Shown piece by piece: positions 44,403 to 60,760 of a stretch of 64,000 nucleotides of DNA. The notes under the pieces were generated by a model that ran no database searches, was not told where the DNA came from, and saw nothing but the letters and a program-made list of their open reading frames with translations. Position 1 is the stretch's first letter. The number at the start of each line of letters is the position of its first letter. This DNA comes from Rhododendron vialii (taxonomy: Eukaryota; Streptophyta; Magnoliopsida; Ericales; Ericaceae): the NCBI RefSeq assembly GCF_030253575.1, contig NC_080568.1:34715501-34779500 (forward strand). The letters run 5' to 3'. A program made the position numbers and the translations under genes.

Positions 44403-47400
44403 ATGACCGGGGGCAGGATAAGGGGTAAGATCCGCAGGAGCAATCTGTACACATTTGCTTGCCTTCACGCAGATGCTACTGAAACTGAAGAGCCACATCA
44501 ATTTTCTGGCCCCGGATACTCACGAATCGTATACTGCAATGAACCAAGACGCCATGAAAAGAAACCCTTTAAATATCGTTCTAATTACATATCAACCACA
44601 AAATACAACATCATCACTTTCATACCCAAGGCCTTATTTGAGCAGTTCCGTCGTGTTGCCAACTTGTATTTCCTATTGGCCGCGCTTCTATCGCTCACGG
44701 ACGTTGCTCCATTCTCAGCCGTGAGTATGATTGCTCCTCTTGCGTTTGTGGTTGGGCTTAGTATGGCTAAGGAAGCCTTGGAAGATTGGCGAAGGTTTAT
44801 ACAGGACATGAAGGTAAACATGCGAAAAGCCAGAGTCCATAAAGGGGACGGTGTTTTTGGTCCTAAGCCATGGATGAAGCTTAGAGTTGGAGATGTAGTG
44901 AAAGTTGAAAAGGATCAATTTTTCCCTGCTGATTTACTCATTTTGTCATCTAGCTATGAGGATGGGATTTGTTATGTGGAGACTATGAATTTAGATGGAG
45001 AGACGAACTTAAAAGTGAAGAGAGCTTTGGAAGTAACATTGCCTTTGGACGATGACACGACTTTCAAGGATTTTACAGGAAAGATTAGATGTGAAGACCC
45101 AAATCCAAGCCTTTACACTTTTGTGGGTAATCTTGACTGTGACCGACAGGTTTATCCTCTTGAACCTAGTCAAATTCTCCTCAGAGACTCAAAGCTTAGG
45201 AACACAGCTTATGTGTACGGAGTCGTGATATTCACCGGTCACGATAGCAAAGTAATGCAGAACGCGACGGAATCTCCTTCAAAAAGGAGTAGGATTGAAA
45301 AACAGATGGATAAGATCATCTACATCCTTTTCAGCATCCTTGTATTGATCTCAGTAATAAGCTCAATTGGGTTTGCCGTGAAGACAGCTTTCCAGATGCC
45401 GAAATGGTGGTATTTGAAGCCGTTTGTCTATTCGAAATTATATAATCCAAATAATCCAGCATTGTCGGGTTTATTCCATTTGATCACAGCCCTTATCCTA
45501 TACGGGTATTTGATACCCATTTCGCTTTATCTTTCAATTGAGGTGGTAAAGGTTTTGCAGGCAATGTTTATTAATAGGGACGTCCATATGTATGATGATG
45601 AGACTGGAACTCCAGCTCAAGCACGTACATCAAATTTAAATGAGGAATTGGGTCAAGTTGACACAATCCTCTCTGATAAAACTGGCACTTTGACTTGCAA
45701 CCAAATGGACTTTCTCAAGTGTTCGATTGCTGGTGTGGCTTATGGTATGAATTCTAGTGAAGTCGAACTAGCTGCAGCACATCAAATGGCCATTGATCTC
45801 GAAGGGTCCCCTCGGACCAGCTCAAATGGTGCGTATGTTTCAGAAATTGAGCTCGAGACTGTTGTGACTTCTAAAGGTGAAAAAGTTCGGAAACCTAAGA
45901 TAAAGGGGTTTGGATTTGAGGATGGCCGCCTCATGAATGGAAATTGGTTGAGAGAGCCTGATTCGGATGCCATTTTGTTATTCTTCCGGATACTTGCTAT
46001 TTGTCACACTGCAATTCCAGAAGCAAATGTGGAGAATGGTGGCTTTACCTATGAAGCTGAGTCTCCTGATGAAGGAGCTTTTCTTGTTGCTGCAAGAGAA
46101 TTTGGGTTTGAGTTCTGTAAAAGAACTCAATCGAGCATATTTGTTCGTGAAAGATATTCTCGTTCTGAAGAGCCGATTGAAAGGTAAATCATGGTCAAAT
46201 AATTATTTTTATATTTTGGCGTTTTGTTATTCAGCCCTTGACTTTTGTTGTTTTACCATTCATTTGTCTTCTGGATAATTTCCAGGGAGTACAAAATTCT
46301 CAATCTGTTGGACTTCACTAGCAAAAGGAAGAGAATGTCTGTTATAGTCCGAGATGAGGATGGCCAAATTTTTCTCTTTTGCAAAGGTGCAGACAGGTTT
46401 GGCTCTTGAAATCCTTTCATTTATGTTTTTCCCCCCTTCCTTGAAACTCATTTTCAGCCATACAAGGATGTAGGACAAGAATAATAGAAGACGGTTAAAA
46501 TTTTGGGGCTAATCAAGGAAACAAACAAACGAAAGACAAAATAAAGAAGCCAATTTGAATTAGGTCCAAATCCGGAAACTGAGTGAAAATACTAGAAACA
46601 TGCCAAAACAAGAGGCACTGCAATTAAAATTCTGAGAACAAGTTATTGCTAAAATAAAACGTTTGTTCTAAGTTCTTGTCATACAGCAGTTGCTCTTCAA
46701 GTTCATACCCTTTGCTTTAAGCTATGTCGGCCTGTTAAATCCTACATGGTCTCTTTGCTTGGGTTATGCAGCATCATCTTTGAAAGGTTATCAAGGAATG
46801 GAAGAATGTACGAGGAGGTTACCACAAAGCACCTGAATGAATACGGAGAAGTTGGGTTACGTACATTGGCTCTTTCTTACAGAAAACTTGAAGAGGCTGA
46901 GTTCTCTGCTTGGAACAAGGAGTTTCTTAAAGCAAAGACTTCCATTAATGGTGATAGGGAGGCAATGCTTGAAAGGGTATCTGATATGATGGAAAGAGAT
47001 TTAGTCCTCATTGGCGCAACTGCTGTGGAAGACAAATTGCAGCCAGGGGTATGTGTTGTCTTTTCTATAGGGCCATAGTTACATGCAATTCTATTGTGGT
47101 TTTCTAACTTCCTTACTGCATGTCTTCTCCGCAGGTTCCTCAGTGTATAGATAAACTGGCACAGGCTGGTCTCAAGATCTGGGTTCTGACAGGAGATAAG
47201 ATGGAAACGGCAATAAACATTGGGTATGTATCCACTGAAGAGTTCAAGTGACAATGACATATAATAATGAGATAATTGAAAAAAATTCTCTTTTTAGCAG
47301 TAGTACAAAACCGGTTGATGGTAATTGTAGCATTTCATGTTTTTTTTTTTGCAAAGAATAGTATCATTATGTTTAAAGTCCTCTTCCACTACTAGTTTCA

Positions 47401-50400
47401 GAGGTTTATTTAAGTTTGTCGGGTTGTTGGATGGACCCTACCCTCGCACCCATCTGAGGGTGTGTGTAGATACGTGTCTAAATGGTGAGCACCTTGAAGT
47501 GCCAGTTTGTCTGTCATCACTGACCTAAATCCCTGGAGTCGCTCCTCGATATTGGAGAGAGGTTTATTCAAGTTTGTCGGTTGGATGGACCCTACTCTCG
47601 CACCCTTCTGAGGGTGTGTTTAGATACGTGTCTAAAAGGTGAGTGTCAGTATGTCTGTCATCACTGACTTAAATCCCTGGAGTCGCTCCTTGATATTGGA
47701 GAGAGGTTTATTCAAGTTTGTCGGTTGGATGAACCCTACTCTTGCACCCTTCTGAGGTTGTGTTTAGATATGTGTCTAAAAGGTGAGCACTGCCAGTATG
47801 TACTTAAATCCCTGGAGCCACTCTTCTGATGATTCATCCCTAGCAACTTACATTTAAAAGTCCTCCAGAAACTAATATAAAGGAGTTGTCTTTGTGATGC
47901 AGATATTCCTGTAGTCTGCTCCGACAGGGCATGAAGAAGATATGCATAACAACAATGAATACCGATTTGTTAGCACAAGATACCAAAGAGGTACATGTTC
48001 TAGAAAAACCGCAATGTATAATTCTCAGGAAATTTGTATGCTTTAACGTCAAAATTTATTTCCATTTGTTACTCATCAGGCTGTGAAGGAGAACATTTTG
48101 ATGCAAATTACCAATGCCTCGCAAATGATCAAGCTAGAAAATGATCCTCATGCTGCATTTGCATTGATTATTGATGGCAAAACTCTTACTTATACCTTAG
48201 AGGAGGATATGAAGAATCAGTTCTTGAATTTAGCAGTTGATTGTGCGTCTGTCATATGCTGTCGTGTATCTCCTAAGCAAAAAGCCCTGGTACTGTCCTT
48301 TACTCTTGTCAACAAAATTTATCTTTGGCTTCTGAACTTTAGTTAATTTATTTTGGTTTCGCACTAGGTAACAAGACTAGTAAAAGAGGGAACTGGGAAG
48401 ACCACATTAGCAATAGGTGATGGTGCAAATGATGTTGGGATGATTCAAGAAGCTGATATAGGTGTTGGCATTAGTGGGGTCGAAGGAATGCAGGTTGGTA
48501 ATATCTCATATAATGCTCAGTATAATTGGGGTCGGCTATGCTTTAATGAGAACGCCTTAAGGTGATCTTCTACAACAGGAGTGTCTTGCCCAAAGGTGGA
48601 CACCAACCCTGTCTTCTTCTTTCTAATACGAGACTTAATAATTTTTTCTGATTCCAGTTTATCTTTTCTGATTCCAGTTTATCTTTTCTGATTCCAGTCC
48701 CTCTACCGTGGGAACTGTCCTTGTTGAATTAATTTCTAATTTTGTTTTCTCCAGTGTAATTTTTTTATTTACTATCAAGAATCTTTCTAAAGTAGTATCC
48801 AGAATATTAGAAGTTTTCTGTTCATGCATCCTAGTTTTCTTTGATGTTCCAATTTTTTGTGGTTACTAGTCTGGATTAAATACAGAGATGTTGCCACACC
48901 TGAACACACTTAATACTTTGATTCCCTGGTTTAGTTCCAAGATACGGACTAACAGCCCCTCCTTTTAAACTATTGCAAGTTTCTTTGTTTTATTGGACAC
49001 TGTGACCAATTTAACCCTTAAACTTTATTCGATTGTTTTGGTATGACTTACGAAATGTGTACTTTTCCTAAGGGTTGGCTACTCCTTATTGCACGTACTG
49101 CCTTTGCGTGTTATGGTCAGCCTTCTGAAACTTTTGCTTTTTGCAGGCTGTGATGGCTAGTGACTTTTCCATTGCTCAGTTTCGCTTTCTGGAAAGACTT
49201 TTGGTAGTACATGGACACTGGTGCTACAAGAGAATTGCCCAGGCGGTAATAAATCCGAACTAATTATATTGGCATAACACAGTTGTTTTGCTTCATGCTA
49301 CCATTCCTTTTATCTCTACCTCAAACTGCAACTCTTTCTGCATTCAGATCTGTTATTTCTTCTACAAGAATATAGCTTTTGGCCTTACAATCTTCTACTT
49401 CGAGGCATTCACCGGCTTTTCTGGGCAATCGGTTTACGATGATTGGTACTTGATGCTATTCAATGTGATGCTTACTTCACTACCGGTCATTTCACTTGGA
49501 GTGTTTGAGCAAGATGTTTCTTCGGAGATCTGCTTACAGGTAGGCCAATAATTACACTGAACCCTCATAGGCTGATTATAATGCACTAATCTGAAACCAG
49601 GAGCGTCCGTGAACCAGGTTGGCTCGGTTGTTCTACAATACCAAATAATACCTACAGCTCTAGAAATTTGAGGAACCAAATCAAATCGTTTTAGTTTGTT
49701 TCTGTTTCACCACTAAACCAAAACTATATATTTAACAAAATTGAATATACCAGTATTCCCAAGGTAAAAATATATATATTTCAAATTTTATATTATTCCG
49801 AACCAGATTTTATAAGACATGTAAATGCAAACTCATTCTTTGTAATTTACTATTATCTCTACATAAATGCAATTTCAGTGATGAATTAGGTGTAGAAATC
49901 ATATCAGCAGTAAACAAACTACACCTAAAACATGGAAGCCTCTTTATATCCACTAATAATTTGTGCATTGATCTGTAAATATTATACTACATGTGATATG
50001 TGTGTTTTACATATTAAACTTTTGTTTCTATGTGGTTCACTTCAATCTAAATCCGAACTGTACCCGAGTAAGGATCTTGAACTACTTTGAATCAGAACCC
50101 AGCTGATCATGTAGAAAACCAGACTGAACTGTTGCACCAGACACCAGTTCAGATCAGCTTATTAGTTCTACTGGTTTTGTTGAACACCCTTGTGTGAAAC
50201 TCCATTTCCGCGGAGAATTAATGTTAACAGTTCACTTTTAGCCTCCCCCGCGCCCCCATTAGAGACTAAAAGGCAAAAAATGTATAGTAAGTGGATTAAA
50301 GAGGAGAGCGTACATGATTCCCGTATCCGTATTATTGTTGTTTGGTTTCATACTTACTGTATCCCCGTTTATTTTGCAGTTCCCAGCACTTTATCAGCAG

Positions 50401-51039
50401 GGACCAAGAAACTTGTTCTTTGACTGGACTAGGATATTTGGGTGGATGGGGAACGGCCTCTACTGTTCCCTTGTTATTTTCTTCCTCTCCATTATCATTT
50501 TCTACGACCAAGCCTTCCGGTCCGGTGGCCAAACCGCTGACATGTCAGCAATTGGTACAACAATGTTTACGTGCACAATTTGGGCCGTCAACTGCCAAAT
50601 CGCCCTCATAATGTCTCACTTCACATGGATCCAACACCTCTGTGTATGGGGTAGCATTGCCACGTGGTACATCTTTCTTTTACTCTACGGAATGATGTCA
50701 CCCACTTATTCCGGTGATTCCTACCAAATCCTCGTAGAAGCCCTTGCTCCGGCTCCTATTTACTGGTCTACCACTCTCTTAGTAACCTTGGCTTGTATTC
50801 TTCCCTATTTGGCTCATATATCGTTCCAACGGTGCTTTAATCCAATGGACCATCACATTATTCAAGAAATTAAGTATTACAAGAAGGATGTTGAGGATCG
50901 AATTATGTGGACTCGAGAGCGGTCTAAAGCACGACAAGAGACCAAGATAGGTTTTACCGCTAGGGTAGACGCGAAGATCAGACAATTGAGAGGGAAGATC
51001 ACAAAGAAGTATTCGACACAATTTCTAATGTCTCCTTAG
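44403..51039 (+). CDS. P4-type ATPase, phospholipid flippase (ALA4/5/6/7 clade)
   Basis: Aminophospholipid-transporting ATPase that moves lipids to the cytosolic leaflet, working with an ALIS/CDC50 beta subunit. Exons: 44403-46183, 46286-46396, 46772-47048, 47135-47223, 47903-47990, 48080-48289, 48368-48493, 49147-49245, 49348-49539 and 50380-51039, spliced in phase to 1210 residues, the normal family length. Visible are the N-terminal [10 protein letters not shown] and [20 protein letters not shown] blocks, actuator LDGET (Asp198-Thr201), phosphorylation site DKTGTLT (Asp425), the nucleotide-binding domain with [20 protein letters not shown], and hinge GDGANDVGM, followed by C-terminal membrane helices ([16 protein letters not shown] onward). 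The inserts [20 protein letters not shown] and [19 protein letters not shown] place it with ALA4-7 rather than ALA8-12. The IAQ|A|ICYFF junction has Ala where I recall Met. Intron 4 holds a minisatellite. Confidence 0.95.
47401..47830. repeat. Three-copy minisatellite in flippase intron 4
   Basis: Copies begin GAGGTTTATT at 47401, 47559 and 47703. Each contains CCCTACTCTCGCACCC-like, TTTAGATACGTGTCTAAA-like and AAATCCCTGGAGTCGCTC motifs. Unit lengths are about 158, 144 and 125 bp, differing by small deletions. Confidence 0.9.
48646..48699. repeat. 20-bp unit, three copies, in flippase intron 7
   Basis: TCTGATTCCAGTTTATCTTT is repeated head to tail; the third copy ends at TTCCAGTCCC. Confidence 0.9.
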
Positions 51040-52305
51040 CAACGGTGTCGCGATCCTTGTCCCTCCGATTCTTTTTGTATAATTCTTTTGGTTTTTGGGC
51101 ATTTTTAGTTTTGTTTTCATGGGCTTTTTTCCCAATTCATTTTCTTGTTTATTTAGTTTGTTATATAGTGTAGAGGGATTTGTTGAAGTCCCAATTCATT
51201 ATACTAGATTTTCTGAAGCTGCTGTATGTACATTACTTATCTGATCTCATTGCAGTTTTGTGAAAATTGTGCACATCAACCTACTTTGCTTGCTATTGTC
51301 ACCTTATGTTTCAGAAATCCTGTACCAATATGAAGGAAATCTGGAGCAAAAATAGAGAGGAGTGAAAATTCATGAGGTTCTATTTTGTAGTACAAGAAAA
51401 CTTCAGTGGCAAATAGCGTCTGTGTGAGAAAAGGATCTACTTAGTTGTTCCAAAGGATCAAAACGGTGGCTATAATGGAATTTCTTTGCGAAATATTCGT
51501 TTCGCTGAGGGCTTCAATCTAATACGAGTACTACGATTCTGCAATGTTTCTATGAATACCTTTCTTTCCAGAGACTATTAAATTTGCTAAGTTATGTGCA
51601 AGAATTGAGGCTATTTTAACTTCTACTACTCGTATTAGTTAGGCAAGTAGATTGGAATCAGGCCATCTATTGACCTACCACTTATCCCGAAACTGCCTTC
51701 TCAGTAAGACAAAACTAGGTATAGATTCTTAGTAAGACAAAACTAGGTATACTCTATAGAGATTGTGCTTCGTGATGAATACTTGAGTTTTGTATTATCT
51801 TATGAAGTTTCAATTGGGAAAACATTTCAAAGTACCATCAATTAGTGTCCCTTTGTATTAAATTTCTGGATTTGCCACTGCATGGTGCGGCAGGATGATT
51901 ATGCCGCTCGAGTCTCTCGATAGGTGGTGGAGGCTTTTAGATTGAAGTTGGCATTTTGGCAATGTAAAGGCTAACCAAGCAAGTATCAATTAGACATCGT
52001 TTTTCTACGGGGCTAAATGGTTAAAGAGGGCTTATTACCCTTTGTATTTTGTGAAGGAAAATAAGCATCTTTAGCCCAGTAGGAAAACTCAGCCTCAGTC
52101 CATCTAGTAGCAGTTGACCAAAGAAGGGGTTATGTGGAACAGGGTTAGAAAAATGTGGGGAGGAGTACGTAATTTCTTAAACATGAAAGGCATGAATTGT
52201 ATATTACTTAATAAACCTCAGATGAGGTAACTGTAATTAACCATATTCAGAACTCTGTCGTTTAATTTGGGTAAAAAAAAAGAAAGAAAATAAAAACGAG
52301 GCAGA
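51040..52305. other. Flippase 3' UTR and spacer to the kinase gene
   Basis: The 3' UTR appears to run to about 51240. The rest is spacer without a recognised gene. A direct repeat of about 25 bp (AGTAAGACAAAACTAGGTATA) occurs at about 51703 and 51730. Confidence 0.45.
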
Positions 52306-52425
52306 AATAATATATAGAGAGAGAGAGGGTGCAAAAAGTCTGTTTCGATTCGATCAAAACGTTTGCAGCGGTGATATCATCGTCATGCCTTCTCTCTCTC
52401 TCTCTCCTCCTCCTAATCCTCCTCC

Positions 52426-52467
<42 letters not shown>

Positions 52468-52587
52468 AAGATAGTATTTGTTGATTTCCGATCGTTGAAT
52501 TGGTAGGTCAACGGTTTCGGAATTGGATAGGTTTTGAATTTTGAGAGCTCGGATTTCGTCGTAGTTGCTGGTCTTGAGACGGTTTTG
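52306..52587 (+). promoter_or_regulatory. TATA-like box and CT-rich leader of the casein kinase gene
   Basis: ATAATATATAGAGA (52306-52319) is a plausible TATA box about 270 bp before the ATG. The presumed leader contains CT tracts at 52389-52407 and 52430-52461. Confidence 0.45.
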
Positions 52588-57918
<5,331 letters not shown>

Positions 57919-59022
57919 CTCCTACGTTCTGAACACCCTCTCCCACTGTAAATCTTGAAACGGGATACCTCATCATCCTCTTGGGGTAAATTTGTTGTGG
58001 GGTTTTTTTTTTTTGAATCTTTCCCGGAAAGCGGCTGAGCTAAAATTGTAGGTGGTTCAAGTCGGAGAATAATGCTCTGAAAACCACACGATAAAAACAG
58101 ATCTAGTAGCAGCACTCCGGTTGAAACCAACTGTCCCCCCTTGGGTTTGGTCGATACGGTCTTTGATGAGTTATTTTGGTGTTGTTCCACTGCTCTTCCT
58201 TCTGGGGTTTTTCTTTTGTTTTTGCTATTTTCAATGTGTATGGTTCTAGCGACATCATAAGCCATGTTGTGCGGGTTATATCCAATGTAAACTGTAATTA
58301 TTTGCATTGTATGGAATTTTCTGGCTCTTCTGATTACAAGACTTGGAATTAAGATTATGAAGCTTAAGATAAGCATTTTCTTTTTGTTTTTCCTGTACTT
58401 GGGAAATTATAAGCATTTTGTGATTATTGTTCTCAATGCGAAGAGCGGGAACTTGTTAATTTTTTGTTTTGCTGCGGTTCATATGAGTGGAGTCTGGAGA
58501 CGTCGGCAGGCCTCGGGAAGAGTCATGTGTTCTGTTTAACAACCCGCCACCCTAAAAAGGGCTCAGGTGAAAGGATAGGGTCCGGCGGTTTGCGCTGGGA
58601 TATCAGAAATTGAAGCTATTTATTTTTAGCAGTTTTGAAATGGTTGGTTTTAGTTAAGTACATAAATGGATGTGTAAATAGACAAACTTTATATATACGC
58701 TGCAGAGTATTCTCTGTAGCACCATATAGCAATCTGCAGGGGGTGTCACAACGCTATGTCAGGGCCGAAGTTGTAGTCCCACCGGGTGCAACGTGTGCTG
58801 CTAATTATATTTAGTCTCATCAAGCGGTTATGAAGGCTTGAACTTACTAATCGAGCTAGAAATTTCAAGTAATTATTGAATCAAATACTTTGTACGTTCA
58901 ATTTCAATTAGAATTTGGCTCCAAATATGTCACATACTCTTTTTAGGTGGAGACAATGGACAAGGACTGGCCTTGACAAACCTTTTCAAATTAAATTTCA
59001 CTTGTGACTTTTGGAAACTGGG

Positions 59023-59064
<42 letters not shown>

Positions 59065-59615
59065 ATCTTTCGTTCAAATTCCACTTGGTTTTTTCGTTCT
59101 TATTTTCGCTTGGCACCCCAAAATGACCTCAATCCAAACCAAGCTGAACACAGATTCCGTCACCATCTATTGTTTGGAGGAGAGAGAGATTAAATTGATC
59201 AAACTGAATTATCTTCTATAAACGACAGACAAATTGTCAATTGTAATAAATGGTTTGAGAATTTGTTGGGTTTGAATCAGGCGCACAATAGTTCCACGAC
59301 AACAACTTGGACTTTTTTTTTCCTAGCCTGTTTAGTCGCATGTCGACTATTTTATCTGAGAACAATTCCCCCATCTACTAGAGGGGGAGCTCGATCAACA
59401 TCGAGGCAAAGTTCAAACTGTGATCCTTGTGACAAGAACAGCAATTTTATCTGCTGCATTTCTTACCCCAAACTTGCAAATGTACAAAAATAAAGCAATG
59501 CGAATCGATAGATACACAAATAAGAAAACACATGATAGATCATACATAGTTCGGCAGTGCGCCAACGTCTATGAAAAGAGGAAGAACAATCCATTACAGT
59601 GCTTCAGGTTTGTAG

Positions 59616-59661
<46 letters not shown>

Positions 59662-60344
59662 GACATGATCTCTATCGAAACCCAGCTCGAAAATTCTTAG
59701 TATGTGCCCCTAAAAATTGCAGGGCAAACCCGTATGACCACTTCTGTTAGAAACTCACTCCAACATTTTTAATATATTACGAGAAAAGATAAGAGCATCT
59801 CTTAACATAAACCTTTATCAAATCCCATTAATGTATGAAAAATTAACCCAACTTTTGACAAAGCAGAAAGTTCCTCCAAACTCAGATAAAAACAGAACAG
59901 ACTAATCCACAACTCCAATTCCTCAAGCACAGGATCTTCCTTGACTCTCCCATTTGGGCTAGCGCCAATGGGCTCTCGCCCAGATGGCACTTCCTTCACT
60001 CTCCCAACCGGAACGTCTTGGGATCAAACCTCGCGAAAGGCGAGCTAGTTTCGATCTATGTTGGTTTATACCCCACGTCCCTTTCCCCTCCCCCTAGACA
60101 TAGACTAGCTAATGTAACTTCTCCCAACATTTGAAAAAAAAAAAAGTACAGGATCTTGACCATAGAAGGCTGAAAATGCCATTTTCATTAACTCAATCCT
60201 CCGTCAAAAACATACATGCATACATACATACATAAGTTCATATAGCAAGACACAAAACATAAATCTAAACAACAAACAAACAAAAATATTCTCTTTCTTT
60301 TTTCTTTTTTCTTTTTCCTTTTTAAGAGGAAACAAAGATATTCA
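57919..60344. other. Kinase 3' UTR, intergenic spacer with two (CT)n tracts
   Basis: The 3' UTR seems to extend to about 58350. Uninterrupted CT repeats lie at 59029-59061 and 59619-59656. No gene was recognised. The stretch nearest 60344 is the likely 3' UTR of the minus-strand DUF3511 gene. Confidence 0.45.
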
Positions 60345-60728
60345 TCACCACCAGCCATGGACCACTTGGTTACAAGTGTCCTTGATCCATCTGAAGCTCT
60401 TCTTAAAAGAACCCTTCATCTTACCTTCCACAGCATAGGCTTTATAGCTAGCAACCCTTTTCTTCCTCTGAAACTCTGGATCGTTCATCAAACTCCAATT
60501 CTTTGAACTTGGTGATCCAATTCCATTATTGACCTTCCCTTTCTTGATCTTCAATTCCTTGTCCAATTGGGCTGGTGGTAGTTTGGGGGCGGCATAGGAA
60601 TTAGTACTGTAACTCCTCAGATCACGCATTCCAGTTGGTGGGCCTGCTGGCCTGTTTCCATAGTAGGAGTAGCTCTCTGTCCTCATCATCCTGCCATCCC
60701 TACATGATTTGGATCTGAAATCCATCAT
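60345..60728 (-). CDS. DUF3511 family small basic protein
   Basis: Single-exon gene of 127 residues, intact, typical in length for this plant-only family of unknown function. The N-terminus MMDFRSKSCRDGRMMRTESY, the variable Pro/Ser middle, and the conserved C-terminus NDPEFQRKKRVASYKAYAVE, then GKMKGSFKKSFRWIKDTC ending VVHGWW, are diagnostic of DUF3511. The protein is strongly basic, with no signal peptide or membrane segment seen. Either of two adjacent Met codons (60728 or 60725) may start it; the second matches the usual MDFRSKS start. A CT repeat on the sense strand (60731-60760) lies 3-30 bases before the start codon. The reading frame is open further upstream, but the family start and the repeat argue against extension. 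Confidence 0.93.
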   Translation of the reverse strand: MMDFRSKSCRDGRMMRTESYSYYGNRPAGPPTGMRDLRSYSTNSYAAPKLPPAQLDKELKIKKGKVNNGIGSPSSKNWSLMNDPEFQRKKRVASYKAYAVEGKMKGSFKKSFRWIKDTCNQVVHGWW

Positions 60729-60730
60729 GG

Positions 60731-60760
60731 AAGGGAGAGAGAGAGAGAGAGAGAGAGAGT
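60731..60760. repeat. (GA)n microsatellite beside the DUF3511 start codon
   Basis: About 13 GA units (CT on the sense strand) in the immediate 5' leader. Confidence 0.95.

Noticed and set aside
47337-47528. 63-residue open frame in the flippase
   Set aside because: Lies in the intron 4 minisatellite; the flanking exons splice across it in phase.
59440-59610. Possible copia LTR fragment (CATAGTTCGGCAGTGCGCC-like)
   Set aside because: One short motif resembles common LTR sequence, but no TG...CA ends or target duplication were found.
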